In this document: positions 7,382-15,042 of the stretch, piece after piece
Layout of the letters: every line of letters begins with the position of its first letter
Position numbering within the stretch: position 1 is the first letter of the stretch
Source of the DNA: Neoroseomonas oryzicola
GTDB lineage: Bacteria > Pseudomonadota > Alphaproteobacteria > Acetobacterales > Acetobacteraceae
Reading direction: 5' to 3'
Assembly: GCF_012163135.1 (NCBI RefSeq)
Contig: NZ_JAAVUP010000013.1
Coordinates: forward strand, 1-64,000
Length of the DNA: 64,000 nucleotides
Position numbers and translations under genes: made by a program
Notes under the pieces: generated by a model
Databases searched by the model: none
What the model saw: the letters and a program-made list of their open reading frames with translations, nothing else
What the model was told of the DNA's origin: nothing

Positions 7382-7451
7382 CGCCGAGGCCTCCGCAATT
7401 CGGATCGCATGTCCGCCAAAGTCCAATTAATTCCTGAGTACTAATCCGTAT

Positions 7452-7524
7452 CGTGACTGCGTCTTTCGCGAATTAAGGAACATTATACAGCAAACGCAGT
7501 CACGTTTTGGCGGTATGTACCGCC
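7452..7524. repeat. Inverted repeats upstream of the recombinase operon (candidate recombination or control site)
   Basis: CGTGACTGCGT at 7452-7462 and its exact complement ACGCAGTCACG at 7494-7504 flank 31 bp of AT-richer DNA. Six bp on, GGCGGTATGTACCGCC at 7509-7524 is a perfect palindrome. The 7382-7544 interval is otherwise gene-free. The layout resembles arm or core sites of site-specific recombinases or an operator cluster. Function is inferred from position only. Confidence 0.55.
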
Positions 7525-7544
7525 TTGTCCATGGGAGTCATTCT

Positions 7545-9272
7545 GTGAACATGTCTGTATCCTTGCATAAGGCCGCCTCGGCGGCCACGGTTCCTTCGAT
7601 GGCTGACGTTCGGCAGCGCATCCTGGCGGACGAGGCGGTGCCGCCCGGCCGTCGTCGCGACATGGCCTCGGCCCTGATGTCGCTGGCCAAGGCAGTGGGC
7701 CGACCGGCGGAAGTGCTGCCCGCGGATCCCCAGGTGCTGCGCCCGCTGCTCGCGGGGCTGACCCCCGCCATGGTCGGGCAGAAGCCCGGCCGCTGGCGCA
7801 ACATTCTGTCCCTGTCGAGCACCGCGCTCGCGCATGCCGGGATCGTCGCCATCCAGGGCCGCATCCGAGAGGAACCCTCGCCCGCCTGGGTCGCGATCCT
7901 CGACCTGCTGGCAGACGGTCAGCACCGGCACTTCAATCTCTGGCGGCTGGCGCGCTACGCCACCCAGCAGGGGATCGAGCCGGACGCGGTCGACGACGCC
8001 ATGATCGAGCGCTACCGCCTCGATCTCGCGACGCGCAGCCTGGTGTCGGAGCCGGATCGCGCGGCGCGCGATGCGGCGCGCTACTGGAACATGGCGGTGG
8101 AGGCGTGCCCCGAATGGCCGCAGCAGCGCCTGTCCATCCCCGACAACCGCGATACCTACTCGCTGCCGTGGGATCGCTATCCGGACAGCCTGCTCCAGGA
8201 GGTGGAGGCGTGGGCGGCCAAGCTCTCCGATACCAGCCCGTTCGGGGATCGCGGCCTCAAACCGTTGCGGCTGACCTCGGTCAGCACGCGCCGATGCCAA
8301 CTGCGCCTGTATCTGGGCGCCTTGGTGCAGAAGGGCATCGAGCCGAGCGCGATGGTGAACCTGGCCACGGTCGTCGCCCCCGCCATGGCGGCTCGTGGCT
8401 TACGCTACATTTGGGAGCGTGCCGGCGAGAAGTATTCCCACCACCTCTTTCAGATGGCCGGCATGGTGCAGATGATCGCGCGGCACTGGTGCAAGCTGCC
8501 GACGTCGGACGTTGACCAACTGGCGGAGATGGTGAAGCAGTGCCGTCCGGAGCGCGCCGGCATGTCCCTGCGCACCAAGGAGCGGGTGCGCGCGGTGGCG
8601 GAGAACCCCGAGCGTCTGCGGCAGCTCCTCCTGCTCCCCACCACCCTGATCGACGAGGCACGGGCGATGCCGCCGTGCGAGCAGACGGCGCAGCAGGTGC
8701 AGACCGCCATCGCCCTCGAAATCCTGCTGTTCGCGCCGATTCGGCTCCGCAACCTCCAGAATCTCCGGCTGGGCGTGCACTTGCTGCCGAGGCAGGCGAA
8801 GGGGTTCGACATCTCGATCCCCGCGTCGGAGACGAAGAACGGGGATCCCTACGATGCGGTGCTGCCGCCGGAGGTCGCGCGGCACATCACGCTCTACCTG
8901 GAACGCTACCGTGCATTCCTGATGCCTGCGCCCAGCGACTGGCTGTTCCCGGGCCAGGTGCTGGGCAAGGCCAAGACGGACGACGGCCTGCGCAGCCAGA
9001 TCCGCAAGGCGATCGCGATCCGCTGCGGCCTCGTACTGACGCCGCACTGCTTTCGCGCGCTGGCCGGGTGGATGGTGCTGAAGAAGAATCCCGGTGCGCA
9101 CGGGCTGGTGCAACGCCTCCTCGGGCACAAGTCGACCACCACGACGATGGCGTACTACACGGGCCTCGAGCAGGTGCTCGCGGTCCAGCACTATGACGAG
9201 ATGCTGCGGGAGGAGCGCGAGAAGGCCGCAGCGTCGTTCGATCGCGCCGGCCGCCGCCGGAAGGCGCGCTGA
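7545..9272 (+). CDS. Tyrosine recombinase/phage-type integrase, first of pair
   Basis: About 575 residues, longer than a typical integrase owing to a roughly 390-residue N-terminal region of unknown fold. The catalytic set is complete: Arg400 (FAPIRLRNLQNL), His501-x-x-Arg504 (PHCFRALAG), His528 (LLGHKSTTTT) and nucleophile Tyr537 or Tyr538 (MAYYTG). GTG 7545 is preferred because GGGAG lies 9-10 nt upstream; ATG 7515, inside the palindrome, and ATG 7551 are alternatives. It overlaps the next recombinase by one base (TGATG), implying coupled translation. Confidence 0.85.
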   Translation: MNMSVSLHKAASAATVPSMADVRQRILADEAVPPGRRRDMASALMSLAKAVGRPAEVLPADPQVLRPLLAGLTPAMVGQKPGRWRNILSLSSTALAHAGIVAIQGRIREEPSPAWVAILDLLADGQHRHFNLWRLARYATQQGIEPDAVDDAMIERYRLDLATRSLVSEPDRAARDAARYWNMAVEACPEWPQQRLSIPDNRDTYSLPWDRYPDSLLQEVEAWAAKLSDTSPFGDRGLKPLRLTSVSTRRCQLRLYLGALVQKGIEPSAMVNLATVVAPAMAARGLRYIWERAGEKYSHHLFQMAGMVQMIARHWCKLPTSDVDQLAEMVKQCRPERAGMSLRTKERVRAVAENPERLRQLLLLPTTLIDEARAMPPCEQTAQQVQTAIALEILLFAPIRLRNLQNLRLGVHLLPRQAKGFDISIPASETKNGDPYDAVLPPEVARHITLYLERYRAFLMPAPSDWLFPGQVLGKAKTDDGLRSQIRKAIAIRCGLVLTPHCFRALAGWMVLKKNPGAHGLVQRLLGHKSTTTTMAYYTGLEQVLAVQHYDEMLREEREKAAASFDRAGRRRKAR

Positions 9273-10414
9273 TGACCGGCACCGCAATTCGACCCCACGC
9301 CGCATTGCCGGTCGCGGCCTGGCCCGCGGCGGACCAAGCCGCCTGGCAAGCCGCGCACCGGCAGGGCGACTTCCTGGTCAAGGCCGGTCACGCCACGACG
9401 TGGCGTGCCGCCAGCCAGCGCTCCGCCGCGGGCGCCTACGGACGCTGGCTGGGCTGGCTCCAGTCCCGGGATGTCGCTCTATCGAACGAAGCTCCGTCAG
9501 ACCGGTTCACCGAAGAACGCACGCGGGCCTATGTCGCGTTCCTGCAGCACGGGCGCTCCCCGGTCACCGTGGCGAGCTACCTGGGCCTGTTGTGCATGAC
9601 CGTCGTCGCGCTGTTCCCCGACCGGGACTGGGCCTGGCTGCGCGGGACGCAGGCCCGTCTGGCCCGCCGGGCAAAGCCGGTGCGCGACAAGCGCTCTCGC
9701 TTGGTGCCGGTCGGCGGCTTGGAGCAGCTCGGCCTCGATCTCCTGGAGCGGAGCGGATCGGAGCTCGACAAGCCCCGCACCGGCGAAGCCGACCGGCGCC
9801 GTGTGCTGGCGGCCGCGCGGGACTATCGGGACGGACTCATGATCGCGCTGCTCGCATCGCGCGCGCCGCGGCTGAAGAACCTCCTCGGCATCGAGATCGG
9901 CGTTCAACTGCGGGACACCGCCGGCCTGGCGACGCTGCACTTCGCGGCGTCGGAGATGAAGGACAAGAAGGCCAGGACCATGAGCTGGCCGCGCAATCTG
10001 CTGGCAGGGCTGGAACGTTACCTGACGGTCGTGCGGCCGATGCTCATCGCGGCGACGGCCCCGATCGACCCGAAGCGCCCGGCACGGCCGGCCGGCGCCA
10101 TGCTCTGGGTCGCCCAGGGCGGTACGCCGTTGACCGCAGGTGGCCTGCAGAAGGCACTGCGTCGTCACACCGCCCCCCGGTTCGGCCACGCGATCAACGC
10201 CCATCTGTTTCGCGATTGCGCCGCGACGACCTACGCGAACGAAAGGCCCGCCCATATCCGCGGCGCGAGTGCCCTGCTCGGCCACAGCCGCGCGAGCACG
10301 ACGGCCCGCAACTACATTGCCGTCGATACGCGTCCCGCGGTGGCGCAGCACCAGGAAGTCATGCTCGCCTTGCAGCGGGCTGCACGTCGGCGCCGGCGGA
10401 CCGAAAAGGAGTAG
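9272..10414 (+). CDS. Tyrosine recombinase, second of pair
   Basis: A 380-residue recombinase with an N-terminal SAM-like core-binding region (SAAGAYGRWLGWLQ, VTVASYLGLL) and a complete catalytic domain: Arg200 (SRAPRLKNL), His311-x-x-Arg314 (AHLFRDCAATTY), His338 (LLGHSRASTT) and Tyr348 (ARNYIA). It is clearly different in sequence and length from the first recombinase, so it is not a recent duplicate. It is translationally coupled to the upstream gene and followed 5 bp later by a serine recombinase. Confidence 0.87.
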   Translation: MTGTAIRPHAALPVAAWPAADQAAWQAAHRQGDFLVKAGHATTWRAASQRSAAGAYGRWLGWLQSRDVALSNEAPSDRFTEERTRAYVAFLQHGRSPVTVASYLGLLCMTVVALFPDRDWAWLRGTQARLARRAKPVRDKRSRLVPVGGLEQLGLDLLERSGSELDKPRTGEADRRRVLAAARDYRDGLMIALLASRAPRLKNLLGIEIGVQLRDTAGLATLHFAASEMKDKKARTMSWPRNLLAGLERYLTVVRPMLIAATAPIDPKRPARPAGAMLWVAQGGTPLTAGGLQKALRRHTAPRFGHAINAHLFRDCAATTYANERPAHIRGASALLGHSRASTTARNYIAVDTRPAVAQHQEVMLALQRAARRRRRTEKE

Positions 10415-10419
10415 GGGAC

Positions 10420-12309
10420 ATGGCTCGCTGCGTCATCTACGCCCGCTATTCCTCGGACAACCAGCGCGAAGCGTCCATCGAGGATCAGCTGCGCATCTGC
10501 AACGTGCGCGCCGAGCGTGAGGGCTGGTCGGTGACGGCCACCTACACGGATGCGGCGATCTCGGGCGCGACGACGCAGCGGCCGGGCTATCAGGCGATGC
10601 TGGAGGTCCTGCGGAAGGGTCAGGCCGACATCGTCCTGGCGGAGAGCCTGGATCGGTTCTCCCGCGACCTCGAGCACGTCGCCGCGTTCCACAAGCTGTC
10701 GATCTTTGCCGGCGTGAAGATCGTCACCCTCGCCGAGGGCGAGATCTCTGAACTGCATGTCGGACTCAAGGGCACCATGGGGGCGCTGTACCTCAAGGAC
10801 CTGGCGCAGAAGACCCACCGAGGTCTGGAGGGCCGTGCCCGTCAGGGGTTCGGGACCGGGCGGTTGGCCTATGGCTATCGGGCAATCCGTCAGTTCGGCC
10901 CGGACGGCGAGCCGGTGCGGGGGTTGCGCGAGGTCGATGAGGCCTGCGCCGTCGTCGTGCGGCGGATCTTTCGCGACTATGTCGGCGGCGCCAGCCCGCT
11001 GGCGATCGCCCGGGCGCTGAACGCCGAGGGCGTTCCGGGCCCCGATGGCCGGCCCTGGCATGACTGGACGATCCGTGGCCGGCCGGGGCGGGAGAACGGC
11101 CTGCTGCGCAATCCGCTCTATGTCGGCCTCCAGGTCTGGAACCGCACCACCCGCCGGCGTGATCCCGTTCGCGGTGGCTGGGTAAGGCGCGCCCATGCCA
11201 AGGAGGCCATGGTCGAGACGCCGGTGCCGGCCTTGCGGATCATCGATGATGAGCTGTGGCAGCAGGCCCAGCGGCGGCTGGCCGCCGAGGCGTCACCCGC
11301 CGATCAGAACCGCGGCAATACCTTCTGGGACCGGCGACGGCCAAAGCACCTGCTGAGCGGCAAGGTATTCTGCGGCTGCTGTGGGAGGGCGTTCTCGGCG
11401 GTCGGGCAGGACTATCTGGCCTGTCTGGCGGCCCGCAACCGGCAGGGCTGTCCCAACCGACGGACGGTCCGGCGGTCAACGCTCGAGGCGCGGGTCCTGG
11501 ACGCGCTCGGCCGGCGTCTCATGCGGCCTGATCTGGTCGAGGCGTTCTGCAAGGCATTCATCGCGGAATGGAACCGCCTGTCGGCGGAAGCCTCATCGGG
11601 GGCCGAAATGCGCCGGCGGGAACTCCAGGCCGTCGAACGCAAGATTGAGAACCTGGTCGAGGCGATCTCCGACGGCCTCAAGGCCGCCGGTGTGCAGAAG
11701 AAGCTGTCGGATCTGGAAGCGCGTCGGGACGAGTTGGCGGCAGCGCTCTCGACGGGGCCGGCGTCTCCGCCCGCCCTACTGCCGAACCTCGCGCAGGTCT
11801 ACGCCGCGAAGGTCGCCCAGCTGCAGTCAGGCCTGGAGGCCGGCAAGGGCCAGGAGGTACTGGAGGCCGCGCGGGCGCTGATCGACAAAATCATCATCAC
11901 CCCCGGCGCCGGGCCGGACGACCCTCCTGGAATCGAGCTGATCGGGCACCTCATGGCCATGCTTCAGGCGGGCGGGGCCTTTGCATACGGAGCTGATGAG
12001 ACCAGTCGCGGACTCATCAACGCCGTATCCAGCGGTTCGGCAAAGGGGGCTATGAGGGGGCGGCGCCCCTCCGCCGTCACGCAATGCGTAGCGCCATCCG
12101 CCGTTCCGCCACGCGCCGCCCCCATTGCTCCGCCGCGACCTCCTCGGTCACGCGGAACCCCGCCTGTTCATACAGATGCGTCGCCGCATCGAGCCCCGCG
12201 AGGGTCCAGAGGTAGACCTCCGGCACGCCCAGGCGACGCGCCTGGTCCACCGCCTCCGCAAGCCATCGCCGCCCCAGCCCCTGCCCGCGCAGCGCGGGGT
12301 CGAGGATGA
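10420..12309 (+). CDS. Large serine recombinase (resolvase plus recombinase plus zinc ribbon)
   Basis: The N-terminal resolvase domain has the catalytic Ser (IYARYSSDNQREASIEDQ, Ser11) and SLDRFSRD. The Recombinase domain follows (GRLAYGYRAI, VVRRIFRDYVGG, GLLRNPLYVG), then a zinc ribbon (CGCCGRAFSAV with later Cys) and a coiled coil (RRRELQAVERKIENLVEAI). GGGG precedes ATG 10420. Homology fades near residue 525 (about 11990), yet the frame runs on to 12309 across the hairpin and antisense to the GNAT gene. The last 100 or so residues are thus probably junction read-through. It forms an operon with the two tyrosine recombinases. Confidence 0.87.
   Translation: MARCVIYARYSSDNQREASIEDQLRICNVRAEREGWSVTATYTDAAISGATTQRPGYQAMLEVLRKGQADIVLAESLDRFSRDLEHVAAFHKLSIFAGVKIVTLAEGEISELHVGLKGTMGALYLKDLAQKTHRGLEGRARQGFGTGRLAYGYRAIRQFGPDGEPVRGLREVDEACAVVVRRIFRDYVGGASPLAIARALNAEGVPGPDGRPWHDWTIRGRPGRENGLLRNPLYVGLQVWNRTTRRRDPVRGGWVRRAHAKEAMVETPVPALRIIDDELWQQAQRRLAAEASPADQNRGNTFWDRRRPKHLLSGKVFCGCCGRAFSAVGQDYLACLAARNRQGCPNRRTVRRSTLEARVLDALGRRLMRPDLVEAFCKAFIAEWNRLSAEASSGAEMRRRELQAVERKIENLVEAISDGLKAAGVQKKLSDLEARRDELAAALSTGPASPPALLPNLAQVYAAKVAQLQSGLEAGKGQEVLEAARALIDKIIITPGAGPDDPPGIELIGHLMAMLQAGGAFAYGADETSRGLINAVSSGSAKGAMRGRRPSAVTQCVAPSAVPPRAAPIAPPRPPRSRGTPPVHTDASPHRAPRGSRGRPPARPGDAPGPPPPQAIAAPAPARAARGRG
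12054..12071. terminator. GC-rich hairpin at the GNAT 3' end (type 1 stem of the dispersed repeat)
   Basis: GAGGGGGCGGCGCCCCTC forms a near-perfect stem a few bases past the GNAT stop codon (minus strand). It is the same stem type as at 28807, 39065 and 62113, so it is chromosomal sequence and marks the right limit of the island. A terminator role is likely although a U-tract is absent. Confidence 0.5.
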
Positions 12310-12562
12310 ACCAGCGCAGATGCGCCGAGCCCGGGTCCTCCCCGCAATCCAGCGCGATCGACCCGAGCACGCGGCTGTCGGCCGCGCAGCGGAACAGGTC
12401 GCGCGCCGGATCGAAGCGCAGCAGGAAATCGCCGAGCTCGCGGGCCACCTTGGCCTCGAAATACGCCCCGAAGCCGTGGCTCACGGCGTAGGTGCGGGCA
12501 TGGAGCGCGGCGATGTCCCCGATCGCGCCGGGGATCCAGGCGCTGTGCAGCGTGATGTCCAT
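12077..12562 (-). CDS. GNAT-family N-acetyltransferase
   Basis: About 161 residues. The acetyl-CoA binding motif A is visible as LRWFILDPALRGQGLGRRWL (R/Q-x-x-G-x-G/A), followed by AVDQARRLGVPEVYLWT and LYEQAGFRVTEE, the usual GNAT order. The substrate cannot be told. ATG 12562 is preferred over ATG 12571 because AGGA lies 8 nt before it. It diverges from the phosphatase gene. Its 3' half is overlapped antisense by the run-on end of the serine recombinase frame, presumably because the island inserted just downstream. Confidence 0.85.
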   Translation of the reverse strand: MDITLHSAWIPGAIGDIAALHARTYAVSHGFGAYFEAKVARELGDFLLRFDPARDLFRCAADSRVLGSIALDCGEDPGSAHLRWFILDPALRGQGLGRRWLAEAVDQARRLGVPEVYLWTLAGLDAATHLYEQAGFRVTEEVAAEQWGRRVAERRMALRIA

Positions 12563-12620
12563 GGCTGCCATCCTGGCACGGGCCTCGTCAGCCCGCGCGG
12601 GGTGCGGTAGAGCGCCCGGC

Positions 12621-13259
12621 GTGACCCCGACCCGCTTCTTCCTTGTCCGCCACGCCCTGGTGGAACCCTCGGCCCGCGCCGTGCTCTACGGCTCGATGGA
12701 CGTTTCGCTTTGCGACCTCGCGCTCCGGCAGGAGGCGGCGTCCTATCGCTGGCTCGCGCATCGCCTGCCGCAACCGGCGCGCTGGTTCGTCACCAACCTG
12801 TCGCGCACGCGGGCGACCGCTGCGGCGATCTTCGCGGCCGGCTATCCGGAAGCGGAGCTCGACGCGGAATCGGACCTGGCCGAGCAGCACCTCGGCGAAT
12901 GGCAGGGCATCCCGCACGAGGCGCTGCCCGCCCTGCTGCGCCACCCGCCGCACCCCTTCTGGCCGCATGGCGGCGAGGAGCATCCGCCCGGGGGCGAATC
13001 CTTCCGCGAGGTCCAGGCCCGCGTCGCCGCGGTAATGGAACGGATGGCGACGCTGCTCGAAGGCCAGGACGTGGTGATCGTCGCGCATGGCGGGTCGATC
13101 CGCGCCGCGCTGGCCCATGCGATGGGGCTGACGCCGGACCAGGCGCTGGTGTTCAGCATCAAGAACCTCTCGCTGACCCGCATCGAGAAGCACGGCCGCG
13201 ACTGGCGCGTCGCCGCGGTGAACGAGGAACCCTGGACCCCGCCGCCCGTCGAGGGCTGA
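12621..13259 (+). CDS. Histidine phosphatase family protein (phosphoglycerate mutase-like)
   Basis: A 212-residue protein starting at GTG 12621. It has the phosphohistidine motif variant FFLVRHALVEP (RHA instead of the usual RHG), a second arginine in NLSRTRATA, the acid region EQHLGEWQG, and the distal VIVAHGGSIRAAL with the second His. This is the branch that includes CobC-like and general acid phosphatases; the RHA variant is also known there. There is no cobalamin gene nearby, so the substrate is open. Confidence 0.85.
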   Translation: MTPTRFFLVRHALVEPSARAVLYGSMDVSLCDLALRQEAASYRWLAHRLPQPARWFVTNLSRTRATAAAIFAAGYPEAELDAESDLAEQHLGEWQGIPHEALPALLRHPPHPFWPHGGEEHPPGGESFREVQARVAAVMERMATLLEGQDVVIVAHGGSIRAALAHAMGLTPDQALVFSIKNLSLTRIEKHGRDWRVAAVNEEPWTPPPVEG

Positions 13260-13585
13260 CGCGTCCAGGGCGGCGGCACGCGCCTCGCCGCGCGACTCCG
13301 GGGCCGGCGCGGCGTCCGAGGGCACAAGACAATCCGGCCCGCGGGGCCGAGGCCGCGACTGCGACCCGCCGCGAGTGCGGCGAAGCCAAGGACCGCGGAT
13401 GCGGTCCGCCCGGCGTCCGAGGACACAACACAACACCGCCCGCCCGGCGCTTGAGGGCGCGGCACCACCACCGCCCGCGGCCCCCGACACCCCCCTCCTC
13501 ACGCTTTCGCCATCGCGAAACCTTTGTGTTGCCCGAGAAGCACGGTTAGAAGGACGGACATTCAAAGGCTTGGGAGGTTCGCTTC
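13260..13585. other. Long GC-rich intergenic region
   Basis: 326 bp without a supportable gene. Two imperfect copies of CGGCGTCCGAGG followed by CACAA lie at about 13311 and 13403. Near 13540-13580 the sequence becomes less GC-rich and ends in GGGAGG before the next start, so a promoter for the SYLF gene is likely there, but no clear -35/-10 pair stands out. Confidence 0.4.
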
Positions 13586-14410
13586 ATGCGCCGTCTCGCC
13601 CTTTTCGCCCTTGCGCTCTGCGCCTTGGCCCTTGGCGGACGGGACGCCCGCGCCCAGTCGGAGGAGCAGACGCTCGTCGACCGGGCCGCGCTGTCCCTGC
13701 GGGAAGTCTTCGACATCGGGGATATGAGCGCCGATGCGCGCTCGCTGCTCGGCCGCGCGCGGGCGGCGGTGATCTGCCCGCAGGTCATCCGCGGCGGCTT
13801 CGTCATCGCGGGGCAGGGGGGCGATTGCGTGCTGGTGGCGCGCGACGGCAGCGGATCCTGGTCCTCGCCCGCCTTCTACACCATGGGCGGCGCCTCGGTC
13901 GGGCTGCAGATCGGCGTTCAGGACGCGCAGGTCGTCATGCTGATCATGAACGACAAGGCGCTGGACGCGGTGCTCGACAGCCAGTTCCGGGTCGGCGCGG
14001 ACGCCAATGTCGCGCTCGGCACGCTCGGGCGCGGGATCGCGGGGTCGACGACGGCGGCGGTGGGCGGCGACATCGTCACCATCGCCCGCGCGCGGGGGCT
14101 CTTCGCGGGCATCTCGCTCGACGGCGCGATCCTGTCCGCGCGCAGCCAGTACATGCGGAACTACTTCGGCCGCGACATCTCGCCGCGCCAGGTCGTGGTG
14201 GGGATGGAGGCGCACAACCCGGCCTCCGACCCGCTGCGCGCGGAGCTGATGCGGATCGCGCAGGCTCCGGCGGCCAGCGCGGCGACGCCGGCCCCGGCGC
14301 CCCAGGGTTCGGCCGCGCCGCAGGCGGTGATCACGCCCGGCCCCGGTACGACCACGGGCCGCGTGCAGACCGAAAGCCTGTCGGCCCCGCCGCGCAGCGG
14401 CACGCGCTGA
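13586..14410 (+). CDS. Secreted SYLF (Ysc84-type lipid-binding) domain protein
   Basis: A 274-residue protein with a clear signal peptide (MRRLALFALALCALALGG then DARAQS). The SYLF domain occupies about residues 60-215: ARAAVICPQVIRGGFVIAGQ, WSSPAFYTMGGASVGLQIG, VVMLIMNDKALDAVL, GVQ- and A-rich strands, and ARGLFAGISLDGAIL. SYLF domains bind phosphoinositides in eukaryotes; the bacterial role is unclear. The last 50 residues are Ala/Pro-rich and probably disordered. GGGAGG about 10 nt upstream supports the start. It converges on doxX with a shared terminator. Confidence 0.87.
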   Translation: MRRLALFALALCALALGGRDARAQSEEQTLVDRAALSLREVFDIGDMSADARSLLGRARAAVICPQVIRGGFVIAGQGGDCVLVARDGSGSWSSPAFYTMGGASVGLQIGVQDAQVVMLIMNDKALDAVLDSQFRVGADANVALGTLGRGIAGSTTAAVGGDIVTIARARGLFAGISLDGAILSARSQYMRNYFGRDISPRQVVVGMEAHNPASDPLRAELMRIAQAPAASAATPAPAPQGSAAPQAVITPGPGTTTGRVQTESLSAPPRSGTR

Positions 14411-14443
14411 TCGCAGCGTCATGCCGTGTCCCTGAACAAACGA

Positions 14444-14469
14444 AGCGGGGGAGGTTGCCCTCCCCCGCT
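14444..14469. terminator. Bidirectional terminator hairpin between SYLF gene and doxX
   Basis: AGCGGGGGAG at 14444-14453 pairs perfectly with CTCCCCCGCT at 14460-14469 around a 6-nt loop. It lies between two convergent stop codons, the expected place for a shared terminator. No U-run follows in either direction. Confidence 0.65.
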
Positions 14470-14494
14470 CCCATCTCGGTAATGTGAAGGGCGG

Positions 14495-14929
14495 TCAGGC
14501 CGCCGCTTCGACGCTCCGCCGGCCCGTGAGGCGGCCGAGGTCGAGGGCGAAGGCGCCCGCGCCGAGGCCCGCCTGCACCAGCAGCAGCACGGTCCAGAAG
14601 GCGGGGAATTCCCAGCCGCCGCCGCGGGCGCTGAACACCCAGCCATTGGGCAGGTGCTGCAGGGTCGCGCCGATCATGATCGGCAGGGCCAGCAGGCTGA
14701 CCGCCCGCACGCCGACGCCGAGGATGAGGGCGATGCCCGCGCCGATCTCGGCGGCGATCACGATGGCGCCGAAGAAGGGCGGGTAACCGAGCGAGCCGAA
14801 ATAGCCCATCGTGCCGGTGATGCCGAAGGTGCCGAGCTTCAGCAGCGCGCCATGGGCAAGGAACAGCAGGCCCATGCTCACGCGCAGCAGGAAGGCCGCA
14901 TAGGGGGTGGTGGTCCGGGTGTCGATCAT
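14495..14929 (-). CDS. DoxX family membrane protein
   Basis: A 144-residue protein with four hydrophobic segments and the DoxX pattern: LLRVSMGLLFLAHGALLKLG, FGAIVIAAEIGAGIALILG, VGVRAVSLLALPIMIGA and FWTVLLLVQAGLGAGAFALD. DoxX/DoxD-like proteins are quinone- or redox-linked inner membrane proteins; the precise role here is unknown. ATG 14929 has GGGA 9 nt upstream; ATG 14944 is an in-frame alternative. It is divergent from a LysR regulator 113 bp away, which is its likely controller. Confidence 0.85.
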   Translation of the reverse strand: MIDTRTTTPYAAFLLRVSMGLLFLAHGALLKLGTFGITGTMGYFGSLGYPPFFGAIVIAAEIGAGIALILGVGVRAVSLLALPIMIGATLQHLPNGWVFSARGGGWEFPAFWTVLLLVQAGLGAGAFALDLGRLTGRRSVEAAA

Positions 14930-15042
14930 CGTCGTGGATCCCATCTGGTGAAGGCCCGCGGCCTTCGATTGGCGGGGAACATGCCTCCGCAGGCCCCCCG
15001 GCTTCCAACGGGGCTTCCGAACGTCCATCATCACCGGCGCCA

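Larger units (their letters stand above)
6214..12053 (+). mobile_element. Putative CI-regulated integrative element with a Tyr-Tyr-Ser recombinase cassette
   Basis: A contiguous block of mobile-element functions: divergent CI-like repressor, small ORF, excisionase-like protein, two tyrosine recombinases and a large serine recombinase, the last three being tightly coupled. It sits between IS debris and the chromosomal GNAT gene. Exact ends and direct repeats (att) were not found; the limits given run from the repressor stop to the hairpin by the GNAT gene. No cargo gene is present, so this is either a minimal element or the recombination module of a larger one that has decayed. Confidence 0.6.

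Noticed and set aside
5950-12085. Direct repeat (att) pair around the recombinase element
   Set aside because: GGGGCGGCGC-type sequence occurs near both 5960 and 12057, but the right copy is part of the chromosomal hairpin family and the match breaks down inside, so it is not convincing as att.
9272-12309. Classical recombinase-in-trio element
   Set aside because: Only two of the three recombinases are tyrosine enzymes; the third has a resolvase-type serine domain.
14930-15042. LysR binding box between doxX and the LysR gene
   Set aside because: No clear T-N11-A dyad could be picked out with confidence.
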